From: Planctomycetota bacterium
GTDB taxonomy: Bacteria; Planctomycetota; Phycisphaerae; Sedimentisphaerales; Anaerobacaceae
Assembly (NCBI GenBank): GCA_014384025.1
Contig: JACNGQ010000237.1
Coordinates: 1 to 51,804 of the forward strand
DNA length: 51,804 bases
Direction: 5' to 3'
Positions 34,841-44,204 of the stretch are shown piece after piece. Below the pieces are notes generated by a model. It searched no databases and was not told the origin of the DNA. It was given only the letters and a program-made list of their open reading frames with translations. The first letter of the stretch is position 1. Every line of letters starts with the position of its first letter. The position numbers and the translations under genes are program-made.

Positions 34841-36998
34841 TACGAATACTGCTGCAATAGAACAGAGACCCAAAAGTTCCTCAGGCCCCGCCACATCAAA
34901 TCAGGAGAGTATGATAGTACGTTTGAGCAGCCTGGACAATATGCTGGAACTGGCAGGTGAAGTTATTATTGTCAGCTCGAATCTCAATGCGATGAGCCGC
35001 GAAATACAGGAAGGGGCAAAGGTTTCACGTGTCCTGTCGGACAATGTCAAGGACCTTGCTATCACTTCTTCACGGATTTCATCGGATTTACATAATCTGG
35101 TTACTGATGTCCGCACAGTTGGGATGGGTGACTTATTCGCGCGTTTCCGACGGATTGCACGCGATACCTCAAGGCGTTTGGGTAAAGTGATTCGCTTTGA
35201 ATTGGAAGGTGTGGATATATGCATTGATAAAAGAACTTCGGAAAAGATATATGACCCAATCGCCCATCAGATACGCAACGCAATGGCGCACGGTATCGAA
35301 GACAAAGAAATCCGTGTTAAGTTGGGAAAAGATCCTGTCGGGACTGTTACGGTTAGAGTCTGCAACACGGAAAATAACACAATTATTGACGTAATAGATG
35401 ATGGTGGTGGTATCGATAAAGAAGCTGTACGACGTAAAGTATTGAAGATGGAGCTAACTGATGACAAAACGCTTGACGGTCTTTCTGACGAAGCTCTATT
35501 TGAATATTTGTATATTCCAGGTTTTTCAACCGCTGAACAGACCTCAGCTACTTCAGGACGAGGGGTGGGATTAGATGTTGTGCGCGACGTTATGAATCAA
35601 ATTAATGGCGAAACTCGCATCAAAAGCGAAGAAGGTAAGGGAACAACATTTTCTTTCATTCTGCCCAAGATAACAGCGGTAAATATCTCTGATGCTTTAC
35701 TTGTTCGGGCTGAAAAAATGACGTTTGCCTTTCCTATATCGTCTGTTGTCGCATCGCAGGCCATCTCCGTTAATGAGGTGACTACTATCAGGGGGACAAG
35801 CCGTACAATTAAATATCTTGGCAGGATTTTGCCTTTATTTGATTTGCTGGAGATTTTTGGTGAGTCGCCGGTTAAAATTCAGGACAACCAGATGCGGGCC
35901 ATTATAGTTGAGTATAAAAACAAACGTGCAGCTTTTGTTATTTCGGATTTCATGAATCCCCAGAAAATTGTAATCTCAGAATTTGACTGCGAGATAAAGG
36001 TTCCCGGCCTTATTGGAACCGCCATACTCACCGGCAGACAGATGGGTTTGGTAATTGACCTGCCGGGATTATTTGAGCAAACATTTGGCAATGGTAAGGA
36101 AATGGATATTAACAAATCCATCCGCATTGATACATGCGTAAAAAACAACTTGATGATGGATAAAGAAAATACGCCGCAAACAGTTTCAGCCAGCACAGAA
36201 ACTATGATACCGGCTGCTACCGAGGCGGATGAATCTGTTTACGAGGAACTGGATATCGATCGACCTGATTCACAATTCCTCAAGGAAGTGGAAGTAATGC
36301 TTGCTCGACTCAACCAGGAGCTATTTACGTTAGAGGAAAAACATGATACTGAAACCGCTGATGCTATCTTTCGTCTTGTACATTCGATAAAGGGCAATTT
36401 AACAATGTGCGGTGCAGAGGAACCAGCTTCCATCACTCACCAGGTTGAAACGATTCTGGAACGTGCAAGACGTGGGGCACTGGAACTGAATGATGAAGTT
36501 TTTGATGTTTTGTTCGATGGCTCAGCATATCTTGAACAAGTCGTCCAGTCACTCCTAACAAACCAGAAGCCTCCTGTACCGTCCGATAAGCTCCTTGCGG
36601 GGATGGAAAATTTCCGTCAGGAGGAAAAGAAAACTGACCAGGGTGCGACTGTAGCTGCTCTCGATAATGCTCAGGCAGTTTTGGATCCGACAGGCGAATT
36701 TTATCTTTCCTCACGTCGTCGGGATGGAGCGGTTTTGTATCGGTGTCATATTGAATTTAATCCCGGCGACCAGCCGCATTTTCTGGTTGCCTATCTTATT
36801 CTTCGCCGTCTTCAGCGGGTAGCTGACGTTCTTGGTAGTTTCCCCGCAATGACCGATATCGAAGCCGGCTTATGCAAGGGAGGTATTGTAGTACTTTTGG
36901 CTCCACGTGACCCAAAGCCTGATTTGCTCGATACCCTCGATAAAAACTTGAAAAGGTATTACGGAGTGGAGCGTTTTGAGGCTGCCACTTATGCATAA
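34833..36998 (+). CDS. CheA-type histidine kinase with permuted domain order
   Basis: The protein has 721 residues. Ordinary CheA runs P1 (HPt), P2, P3, P4, P5. Here the order is P3 dimerisation helices (about 25-95, LDNMLELAGEVIIV), P4 ATPase (about 100-285; HQIRNAMAHGIE, DDGGGID, SGRGVGLDVV), P5 CheW-like (about 286-425), a linker of about 50, then HPt with the phosphorylated His H517 in VHSIKGNLTMCG (about 470-580). It ends in an alpha/beta segment (about 620-715) resembling the region that follows HPt in other CheA proteins. In the N-box, the usual D of NAxDHG is Ala. No receptor, CheW, CheR or CheB gene is near, so the input is unknown. Confidence 0.88.
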   Translation: MSDTNTAAIEQRPKSSSGPATSNQESMIVRLSSLDNMLELAGEVIIVSSNLNAMSREIQEGAKVSRVLSDNVKDLAITSSRISSDLHNLVTDVRTVGMGDLFARFRRIARDTSRRLGKVIRFELEGVDICIDKRTSEKIYDPIAHQIRNAMAHGIEDKEIRVKLGKDPVGTVTVRVCNTENNTIIDVIDDGGGIDKEAVRRKVLKMELTDDKTLDGLSDEALFEYLYIPGFSTAEQTSATSGRGVGLDVVRDVMNQINGETRIKSEEGKGTTFSFILPKITAVNISDALLVRAEKMTFAFPISSVVASQAISVNEVTTIRGTSRTIKYLGRILPLFDLLEIFGESPVKIQDNQMRAIIVEYKNKRAAFVISDFMNPQKIVISEFDCEIKVPGLIGTAILTGRQMGLVIDLPGLFEQTFGNGKEMDINKSIRIDTCVKNNLMMDKENTPQTVSASTETMIPAATEADESVYEELDIDRPDSQFLKEVEVMLARLNQELFTLEEKHDTETADAIFRLVHSIKGNLTMCGAEEPASITHQVETILERARRGALELNDEVFDVLFDGSAYLEQVVQSLLTNQKPPVPSDKLLAGMENFRQEEKKTDQGATVAALDNAQAVLDPTGEFYLSSRRRDGAVLYRCHIEFNPGDQPHFLVAYLILRRLQRVADVLGSFPAMTDIEAGLCKGGIVVLLAPRDPKPDLLDTLDKNLKRYYGVERFEAATYA

Positions 36999-37016
36999 TA
37001 CTGCGGGAGATATATT

Positions 37017-37940
37017 ATGGTAAAAAAAGCATTGTTCTTAAGAGACGAAGACAATACCTGCATATTAGAGCCTTTGATAAAACGCTGTCGTCAGGAACAA
37101 TTTGAGGTTGAAGAATGTAATCAACCTCCAGACCATGAGACGCTAAAGAATTTGTTGCCATCGACGCCGGCAGTTCTGTTCGTACCGGCGATTGAAGAGG
37201 ATTGTTGGGGTGTCAAGCTGGCTCAGGATGCTCTGAACGAGAAGATGCCTCATGTTATTGTGCTTTATGCACCTTCTATGCCTTCCAGAGAATTCCTTTG
37301 CCTTGCCTTTAGAGAAGGTGTTGACGATATAATTTCTCTTGATGCCGACATAGAAACACTCAGCTCCAAACTTAAACGTGCTGACCATATACTGCAGGCA
37401 AGATTAGATTCGATGGATGCCGGAGGGCAATGGCAGCGGGAAATAAAATCGCTCCATCTTCGTTGTGAACAATTGGAATGCAAAAATGCTAAGTGGGAAG
37501 AAAGGTTGCTTGCCTTGTCTTCAACAGCAACAAGAATGGCTACAGGCCAACTGCGACTTGCAGAAAGTGCTCCTTCTGTACTTATTGTGGCTTCCAGCAA
37601 CTCCCAGGCTTCCAGTGCAGCCGAACTGTGTCGTCGTCTTGGTTTCAAAACACATCTGGCACATACAGGCAAGGATGGTTTGGAACAAATTAGCAAGGAT
37701 CCGCCACGGATCATCCTCGCTGATGGCACTTTGCCGGATATGGACGCAACGGCTTTTGCTCCGGCTGCCCGCAAGGCACTTGGCAATAAACCAGTAGTTA
37801 TAGTTGCATGGTCGAGCAGCCCTGAATCAGAAGACACTCTACTGGCTCCAGATATCGGTATAGACGATTTTGTTCTCAAATCGACTACCAGCGAAGGTAC
37901 AGGATTTTTAGCTGCTGCACTGCTCGGTGGGCTTCGTTGA
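37017..37940 (+). CDS. Dual receiver-like protein (pseudo-REC, coiled coil, REC)
   Basis: The protein has 307 residues. Residues 1-120 look like a receiver fold that keeps RDEDN at the N-terminus but has no Asp at the acceptor site (AVLFVPAIEED). A helical linker follows (about 125-175), then a second receiver-like domain (about 185-305). That one has lost the N-terminal acidic pair (IVASSNSQ) but keeps a possible acceptor D236 in ILADGTLPDMD, Ser in VAWSS and Lys in FVLKS. GGGAG precedes the ATG. It lies 18 bases after the permuted CheA gene and probably binds that kinase or its partner. No output domain is seen. Confidence 0.75.
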   Translation: MVKKALFLRDEDNTCILEPLIKRCRQEQFEVEECNQPPDHETLKNLLPSTPAVLFVPAIEEDCWGVKLAQDALNEKMPHVIVLYAPSMPSREFLCLAFREGVDDIISLDADIETLSSKLKRADHILQARLDSMDAGGQWQREIKSLHLRCEQLECKNAKWEERLLALSSTATRMATGQLRLAESAPSVLIVASSNSQASSAAELCRRLGFKTHLAHTGKDGLEQISKDPPRIILADGTLPDMDATAFAPAARKALGNKPVVIVAWSSSPESEDTLLAPDIGIDDFVLKSTTSEGTGFLAAALLGGLR

Positions 37941-38152
37941 AAATCAATTCATATATCCGATGAAACACATTGAGTGTAACCAAAAACTGCTTGTTATATA
38001 ACACCGTCCCATCAAAAACGGCTCGGATATTACTGCGACGTTCGTAGAAATCATTTAGATATGGAAAAATCGGCAAATGCACGTTAAAATATCTAACAAA
38101 TCGACAGTAGGTATTTTATATAATAAGCTAAATTCTAAGTTGAGTTTGAGCG
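37941..38152 (+). promoter_or_regulatory. Promoter region of the DUF3616 gene
   Basis: A TATAAT box lies at 38119-38124, 29 bases before the ATG. No matching -35 was found at 16-18 bases, so it would need an activator or another sigma factor. Nothing else is seen here. Confidence 0.3.
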
Positions 38153-39253
38153 ATGAAAATTATAATCAGATTTGTATTCTATGTATGGATAGGTGGCGCG
38201 TTAAGTCTTGCTTTTGGAAATGAGAACACAGCAGTAACTCTTGTTTATAGTGGTACTAGTGATGCGTCTGCTGCAGTGGCCATAGGCCGGGATATGTTCA
38301 TTGTTGCTGACGACGAGAACAATGTCTTAAGAGTTTACAAAACCACTCAAGGTGGATTGCCTCTTTTTTCGTATGATATCACAGAGTTTCTGGATATTGA
38401 GCCGAAATATCCTGAAGTCGATATTGAGGGGGCGACAATGATTGGGCGGCGTATCTATTGGATTAGTTCGCACGGTAGAAATAAAGACGGCAAAACAAGG
38501 CCTAACAGGTATCGTTTTTTCGCCACAATAGTAAAGTCTCAGGATGGTAATGTTACTATTGAACCTGTAGGAAAGCCATGCAAAACACTCATTCAATACC
38601 TCGTAAAGTCTGATAGCATGCGTTATTTGAGATTGGATAGAGCAACTCGATTCGACACAGGTGAACTTCCCAAAAAAGAACAACAAAAACTTGCCCCGAA
38701 GAAAGAAGGCCTTAATATTGAGGGACTTTGTACATCTGCTGACGGCAAAACAATCTACATCGGATTCAGAAATCCACGCCCCTTTGAAAAAATAAGCCAA
38801 CAGGCAAAAGCGATTATTGTTCCCTTAATTAATCCTGATGATGTGCTCGAAAAGAACCGGAAACCGATTTTTGACGAGCCTATATTATTGGATTTGGCTG
38901 GTCTGGGGATAAGGTCTATGGAGTATTCTAATTTCCATAAGGCGTATTTTATTATTGCCGGCACTTTTGACGATAGCCCAATGTACGCCATATATCGATG
39001 GTCAGGAAAAAAAGAAAGACCTCCGGTATTAGTGAAACAACTAAGACAAAGTGATTTTAGTCCTGAGGCAATGATTACCTTTAAAAACTCTGATAAGTTT
39101 TTTGCCCTTAGTGATGATGGGAGCCTGCAAATCAAGGTTGACGGAGCATGGGAGTGTATGGAAGGAGAATACCGTAAAGACGGAACTTGTCAAAATAAAT
39201 ACCTCCTCGATCCTGAGAAAAAAACCTTTAGAGGAATTTGGCTGGCCCCCTAA
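38153..39253 (+). CDS. Exported DUF3616 protein
   Basis: The protein has 366 residues with a signal peptide (hydrophobic run to about residue 20, LAFG|NENT). The body resembles the DUF3616 family: SDASAAVAIGRDMFIVADDENNVLRVY, a DIEGATMIGRRIYWISSHGRNKDGK segment, GLNIEGLC and a repeated pattern that suggests a beta-propeller. Family function is not established. Likely periplasmic. Ribosome site weak. It stands alone between the chemosensory module and yebC. Confidence 0.82.
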   Translation: MKIIIRFVFYVWIGGALSLAFGNENTAVTLVYSGTSDASAAVAIGRDMFIVADDENNVLRVYKTTQGGLPLFSYDITEFLDIEPKYPEVDIEGATMIGRRIYWISSHGRNKDGKTRPNRYRFFATIVKSQDGNVTIEPVGKPCKTLIQYLVKSDSMRYLRLDRATRFDTGELPKKEQQKLAPKKEGLNIEGLCTSADGKTIYIGFRNPRPFEKISQQAKAIIVPLINPDDVLEKNRKPIFDEPILLDLAGLGIRSMEYSNFHKAYFIIAGTFDDSPMYAIYRWSGKKERPPVLVKQLRQSDFSPEAMITFKNSDKFFALSDDGSLQIKVDGAWECMEGEYRKDGTCQNKYLLDPEKKTFRGIWLAP

Positions 39254-39419
39254 GCCAAAAGGTATCTAAATACACCAGACGAACTTCGCAGAAGAACACA
39301 TAAAGTCAAACTTGAAAAGAAGAAAAAATGATAGAATATTCATTACTTTTTATTCAAAAATAGTTATAATGTTCAGTTAATTCATATTTGGTCATTTATA
39401 TTATTGTTTAGGAGCAGTT

Positions 39420-40169
39420 ATGTCAGGTCATTCACACTGGGCTGGAATAAAGCATAAAAAGGCTGTGATCGATGCAAAACGCGGCAAAGCATGGAGCAAA
39501 ATCGCTCGGATGATAATAGTTGCGGCTAAGAATGGCGGTGGTGATCCGGCCACAAATCTGACTTTGCGATATGCAATCGACAAGGGCAAAGCTGCTAATA
39601 TGCCTAAGGATACTATTGAAAAGGCCGTAAAAAAAGGAACCGGTGATCTGGAGGGTGTTAATTTTGAAGAGGTGCTTTACGAGGGGTACGGGCCGGGCGG
39701 TGTGGCTATGATGGTCGAGGCATTGACGGATAACCGTAATCGAACCGCACCGGAAATTAAAAGACTGTTTGAAAAGCATGGTGGTTCTTTAGGTACAAGC
39801 GGATGCGTTAACTGGATGTTCAGCAAGAAGGGACTTATTACTGTTAGTACCATTAATACTGATGAAGAGCAGCTTTTGGAGATTGCTCTTAACGCTGGCG
39901 CTGATGATATGCAGAATACGGGGGATGTTTTTGAGATAACCTGCGATCCAGATGCTTATGAAGAATTGAAAAAGACACTCCATGAAAAAGAAATCGCCAC
40001 CGAGGTTGCTGAAATCTCAATGGTCCCGCAGAATACTATTGAGATTAACGACGAGCATAAAGCCAGGCGAATAATTTCGCTGATGGAGGCTTTCGATGAC
40101 CACGACGACGTGCAGAACGCATACGCTAACTTCGATATACCTGATGAGATAATAGCTCGTATATCGTAA
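39420..40169 (+). CDS. yebC: YebC/PmpR/TACO1-family protein
   Basis: This is a full-length member of the YebC family (249 residues): MSGHSHWAGIKHKKAVIDAKRGK at the N-terminus, YEGYGPGGVAMMVEALTDNRNRTAPE in the middle, and a C-terminal acidic alpha/beta domain. Members are described as DNA-binding transcription regulators, and more recently as translation factors that relieve ribosome stalling on proline-rich stretches. AGGAG precedes the ATG. It converges with the O-antigen-ligase-like gene 20 bases away; a small hairpin CGTAAT/ATTACG spans the gap. Confidence 0.95.
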   Translation: MSGHSHWAGIKHKKAVIDAKRGKAWSKIARMIIVAAKNGGGDPATNLTLRYAIDKGKAANMPKDTIEKAVKKGTGDLEGVNFEEVLYEGYGPGGVAMMVEALTDNRNRTAPEIKRLFEKHGGSLGTSGCVNWMFSKKGLITVSTINTDEEQLLEIALNAGADDMQNTGDVFEITCDPDAYEELKKTLHEKEIATEVAEISMVPQNTIEINDEHKARRIISLMEAFDDHDDVQNAYANFDIPDEIIARIS

Positions 40170-40189
40170 TGAGTATTACGAACATCGTA

Positions 40190-42541
40190 TCAGAGAACTG
40201 GTTGGCTTCTAAGATATTTTATCCGCTGTTTTGCAAATAGATATTTTTTGTCCCCGAGTCGACTGACAATTTCCTCTCTTTTGGGGTACATTTCTCTAAA
40301 CTGAGCACGATATTCATCTTCGATTTCAATGGCTTTTTCATATTGGCTGATTGCTATATCAGTTTTACCCAAAAGCTCTGAGATTTTTGCCAGTTCGATA
40401 CGAAGCCGGGCGCACCCGGGATAAAGATGCTCAACTGTAAATGAGGTGTTATCGAAGGCTTTATTAAGCCAGTCGGTTTTTTCCTGCTGTTTGGAAATGT
40501 CCGCGAGCAGGCTATATACTTCTGTTAGCCGCTCATAGTTTTTGAAAGCGGCACTGTTACGCTGAATTGCACACAGCGACTGCTTTTCTGCTGCTACAAG
40601 CAAGTCACGATTGACACTCGATGTAAGCTTGAAATGGTGCAGATACAGTTTGCTGTTGAGTGATGGGGCGTCGGAGCTTAAAGAGTCGTCTTCAGAGGCT
40701 CGGTCAAGCAGCTTGTGAGCCTGTTCGAATTGGCCGGTGGATATGGCCCGGTCTGCCAACTGGATTTTAGCGCTGGTTTTGCTTACAGGAATAACAACAT
40801 AATTGAGATAAACAACAATTAATACCAGGCCGGCTGCCACCGTCAGTATCTTTACAAAAGGAGCAGGCTTTAGGGAGACTTGAGGTCGTGGATATGTTTG
40901 AGAATATATTGCAATCAGACAAGCTATTATCACCCAGAAAACCGTGAATACTCCGGGCTCAAAAATAGCAAAGTCTATCAGGTTATGAAAAGCAACGCCC
41001 AATATAGCACAGAAAAGAGCCGCGATTATAATTTCTGAGCGAGACATTTTTGCCGTCTCACCGGCGGATGCGAGCAGGAAACCTGCTATGAAAATAATTA
41101 TAGGCATAATATATAATATGATTATCCCGGCTTGTCTTTCCTGAGGGGTAGCTGTAGACGGCAGGGGAAAAACAAACGGTCGAATAAACAGTAAAACAGC
41201 CGAGACAATTATTGCCAAACCAATAGCTGTTTTTATGAAAGCTGGTTCAGGCAGGTGAGTCTCCGGCGAGCAGTTTACTTTCCTGGCAGACAATACTGTC
41301 CACAATGGTATGCAAATCATAGCTAAAAACCCAGTAAGCCCAATGGGGCCGTATTGAGTAAGGATGCTGAGGAGAAAGCAATGTGGATCCGCAACTGATT
41401 CCGACGCGGAAGATGGTTTGTAATGCGGATAGAAGTGTGAAAAGTTACCCGGACCAACTCCTGTAAACCAATGGTCGGCATACATTTTTGCTGAAGCGTC
41501 CCAGTACTGCCATCTTACGAACATTGAATTACCGCCCGGTAGTCGGTCGTGTGTTAGCCCATACTGGATAACAATCCAACCACCTGCGATGCCCAATAAT
41601 AAACACCCAATCAATATCGCTTTTTTGTAAGCTATCAGCCGGTTACCAAAACAAAGATAAATAACAAACACTGTTGCAGCAAAGACTGAGGCAATAATTG
41701 CGCCTTTGCTTTTTGTGATTACAAGGCCAAAAATTAAAATAACAACGGCTATACCACGCATAATCAACCAGGCAATTTCAATAGAATCAGGATTTCGTTT
41801 TTTAAACTTTCCGATTAGCAATACAACAGCGGCAAAGGATGCCATCATCGCGAAAGAACCGGCAGAGTTGCTTGTTGTGAAAAAACCACTGATGTCCTTT
41901 GAGTAAAGACGATGTTCGAACTGAAAGTGTTCCAAACTGTCTGGGACAATTCGATGCTGAGCGAGCGCCGCGTCAAGGTCTTTTTCGTAAAATTCAATCA
42001 AATGCTCGTTATCGGAATATTGCTCCCAACATCGATAAGTTGAGACCATACCCAGAGCCACAATGAGAACTAAGATGAGTTTTATTTTTGTTTGAGAGTC
42101 CAGTATCTGTACCAGTACCAGGGCCATCAGTATCGGTGCCACAAGTCCGGTAAAGTTGTTAATCGCTCCTCGCTTATCAGGCGCTGCAAGACCGGAAATA
42201 ACAGCGGCTGCACAGAAAAGCAGCAAGCCTGTTTCGAGGCCGCTCAGGCAGTATGAAAACTTCCTGCTGCAAATTCTCAATACAATCCAGGCTACGAAGG
42301 AAAATATCAATGCAGTTGATACAAACATGCTGAACGAAGATATTAGTACAGCCCTCCATATCGGTAAGCCGTACATGCTATCGGTAATACTGGATGGCAG
42401 TGCAGCAGATTGTACTGTTGGGCCTTCGGTAAATGTCGTGCGAAGCACAATTACACAAACGCACAAAACAAGAAGTATGTATTCCAGGCATACTAATGCT
42501 CTACTTTTGGATTCGTTTGAATTAATCGTTGGTTTTATCAT
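40190..42541 (-). CDS. O-antigen ligase / Wzy-like membrane protein with TPR tail
   Basis: This is a large polytopic inner-membrane protein (about 12 hydrophobic segments over residues 20-590). The Wzy_C-type periplasmic loop holds YADHWFTGVGPGNFSHFYP, with the conserved Gly/Pro-Gly-Asn segment of O-antigen ligases and polymerases. The C-terminal part (about 600-783) is soluble and TPR-like (AISTGQFEQAHKLLDRA, ISQYEKAIEIEDEYRAQF). It probably joins or polymerises lipid-linked glycans on the periplasmic face. The start is uncertain: ATG at 42541 or TTG at 42559. The gene overlaps the WecA/MraY-family gene by about 20 bases, so the pair is coupled. Confidence 0.85.
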   Translation of the reverse strand: MIKPTINSNESKSRALVCLEYILLVLCVCVIVLRTTFTEGPTVQSAALPSSITDSMYGLPIWRAVLISSFSMFVSTALIFSFVAWIVLRICSRKFSYCLSGLETGLLLFCAAAVISGLAAPDKRGAINNFTGLVAPILMALVLVQILDSQTKIKLILVLIVALGMVSTYRCWEQYSDNEHLIEFYEKDLDAALAQHRIVPDSLEHFQFEHRLYSKDISGFFTTSNSAGSFAMMASFAAVVLLIGKFKKRNPDSIEIAWLIMRGIAVVILIFGLVITKSKGAIIASVFAATVFVIYLCFGNRLIAYKKAILIGCLLLGIAGGWIVIQYGLTHDRLPGGNSMFVRWQYWDASAKMYADHWFTGVGPGNFSHFYPHYKPSSASESVADPHCFLLSILTQYGPIGLTGFLAMICIPLWTVLSARKVNCSPETHLPEPAFIKTAIGLAIIVSAVLLFIRPFVFPLPSTATPQERQAGIIILYIMPIIIFIAGFLLASAGETAKMSRSEIIIAALFCAILGVAFHNLIDFAIFEPGVFTVFWVIIACLIAIYSQTYPRPQVSLKPAPFVKILTVAAGLVLIVVYLNYVVIPVSKTSAKIQLADRAISTGQFEQAHKLLDRASEDDSLSSDAPSLNSKLYLHHFKLTSSVNRDLLVAAEKQSLCAIQRNSAAFKNYERLTEVYSLLADISKQQEKTDWLNKAFDNTSFTVEHLYPGCARLRIELAKISELLGKTDIAISQYEKAIEIEDEYRAQFREMYPKREEIVSRLGDKKYLFAKQRIKYLRSQPVL

Positions 42542-43568
42542 TATGTGAGGTGGTTTCAAAAATAGCGATAATAGATAATACCATAACTGTTTGAATAATG
42601 ATTAGAATTGCGCCGGCCAGATTAACCTGATAGAGAAAAATCGCTCCAAGCCCGGTACAGAGTGTAGCTAAGTATAACGTCAGGACTGTCTGAGTATCTG
42701 TCAAGCCGTGCCTTTTTAATCGATGGGAGAAATGTTGAGTATCTCCTATAAAGGGGCTTTTCCCTTGGCTTATGCGCAGCAGTGTCACGCTGATGAAATC
42801 ATAGAGTGGGACCGCCATAACCAGCAAAGGCATAAAAACAGGATACCATGATCCGCTTAGTGCTTCATGATAATAAGTAGTACGCACGCTCAGCAATGCA
42901 ACAAAAAATCCCACAACAAGTGAGCCGGCGTCCCCCATAAATATCTTGGCAGGGGGGAAATTAAATACCAAAAAGCCCAACAATGTTCCTATGAAAATCA
43001 GTGTTAAACTCCCGACAAAGACCTGGCTGCTTAAAGCGGCCGCAGTTAATAATATACAGCTTATTATGACAGCGATACCCGCAGAAGCTCCGTCCATATT
43101 GTCGAGAAAGTTAAACGCGTTAATAATCAGAACTATCCAGACGGCGGACAGTAAAGAAGTAACAATTTTGCTTTCGATAAAAAGTTCAATCCTTATTTCC
43201 GCAAAGAAAGCGGCGATTATCGCTGCTGCGAACTGGACAGCGAGTTTGAAAAATGGGCTGAGATGTTTTTTGTCATCCCAAAGGCCGAGTGCGAACAAAA
43301 GAAGGACAACGAGCAATATAATCAGGAGCTGCCCTATTTTACTTAAAAAGCCGTCCGTATGGATTGTAATCGAACTGCCGAGCCAATCAAGGTGACCGCC
43401 GACGACCAAAAATTTGACGATTGCAATACCTGCAAGGATGATAATTGAAATCGTGCTGAATATTGCTATGCCGCCGCCGAGAGGTATCACTGTTCGGTGG
43501 TACCTGTCTTGGACCGGATGGGCAACCAAACCTGCTCGAATGGCCAGCTTTTTGGCAACTATTGTCAA
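42522..43568 (-). CDS. WecA/MraY-family sugar-1-phosphate transferase; N-terminus truncated in canonical frames
   Basis: This family moves a sugar-1-phosphate from a UDP-sugar to undecaprenyl phosphate, starting a lipid-linked glycan. Signatures: VAHPVQDRYHRTVIPLGGGIAIF, NAFNFLDNMDGASAG (catalytic Asp), FMGDAGSLVVGFFVA, and TQHFSHRLKRHG. About ten transmembrane segments. The only usual start is TTG at 43568, which gives MTIVAKKLAIRAG and omits the first transmembrane helix. Translating further upstream in frame gives exactly such a helix (IIILAIILFTGSFALSVIL) but offers only ATT, ATA, ATC or CTG codons before a TAA. Initiation may be non-canonical, or coupled to the DUF4416 gene, whose stop lies 50 bases before the TTG. 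Confidence 0.85.
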   Translation of the reverse strand: MTIVAKKLAIRAGLVAHPVQDRYHRTVIPLGGGIAIFSTISIIILAGIAIVKFLVVGGHLDWLGSSITIHTDGFLSKIGQLLIILLVVLLLFALGLWDDKKHLSPFFKLAVQFAAAIIAAFFAEIRIELFIESKIVTSLLSAVWIVLIINAFNFLDNMDGASAGIAVIISCILLTAAALSSQVFVGSLTLIFIGTLLGFLVFNFPPAKIFMGDAGSLVVGFFVALLSVRTTYYHEALSGSWYPVFMPLLVMAVPLYDFISVTLLRISQGKSPFIGDTQHFSHRLKRHGLTDTQTVLTLYLATLCTGLGAIFLYQVNLAGAILIIIQTVMVLSIIAIFETTSHNDKTND

Positions 43569-43618
43569 AATAACCGACAGTGCAAATGAGCCTGTGAACA
43601 GAATTATCGCTAATATGA

Positions 43619-44161
43619 TTATCTTTTCGATTTTAACTGCTCCAATAATCGGGCTCTGACTTTATCAAAATAATCGAAGTAGCATTGCTGTTTGTAATCG
43701 GGGTACGTATAAGACTGCGGTCTCCAACAGCCTTTGTCGAAAATCAGCGTTACTTCAGCATACATTTTTTTGCCGATATATATACGATGCGAATAGTTTT
43801 TTGTTGTTGCCAGTACTAATTTTGAGGGCTCGATGATACCCGGATCCAGGTTTACAGGTCTTGTTAATGGAAGTGCCAGCTTTTTTGACAGTTTTTGTTC
43901 GAGTTTGTTGGTCCGGAGTTTAATTTTGGCTAATAAACCTGGCTCTATCAGCCGTTTAATGCTGACAAACTGCCTTAAGATACGCGGGCCTGTTTGTTCC
44001 TTGTAATAATCTGTTTGGTCAAACGGCCAGACCTCGCTTGAAAGATCTACCTTGCCGAACTTATCACTCAGCAATTCGGCCGCTGTATGCAGGCATTGAT
44101 AGTTAGAAGCTAAAATTCCTATGATAAGCTTTACCGGCTTAGGATCATTTAATTTCCACAT
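43619..44161 (-). CDS. DUF4416 family protein
   Basis: The 180-residue cytoplasmic protein matches the DUF4416 pattern throughout: KLIIGILASNYQCL at the N-terminus, WPFDQTDYYKEQTGP, PVNLDPGIIEPSKLVLATTKNYSHRIYIG, YAEVTLIFDKGCWRPQSYTYPDYK. The family has no known function but is conserved in planctomycetes and deltaproteobacteria. No clear Shine-Dalgarno precedes the ATG. It lies 43 bases after the isomerase-like gene and its stop falls inside the sequence encoding the missing first helix of the WecA/MraY-family protein. Confidence 0.85.
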   Translation of the reverse strand: MWKLNDPKPVKLIIGILASNYQCLHTAAELLSDKFGKVDLSSEVWPFDQTDYYKEQTGPRILRQFVSIKRLIEPGLLAKIKLRTNKLEQKLSKKLALPLTRPVNLDPGIIEPSKLVLATTKNYSHRIYIGKKMYAEVTLIFDKGCWRPQSYTYPDYKQQCYFDYFDKVRARLLEQLKSKR

Positions 44162-44204
44162 CTATAGCTTGGAGTTTTTTAGTTTTGAGTTTCTGGTTTT
44201 TGTC

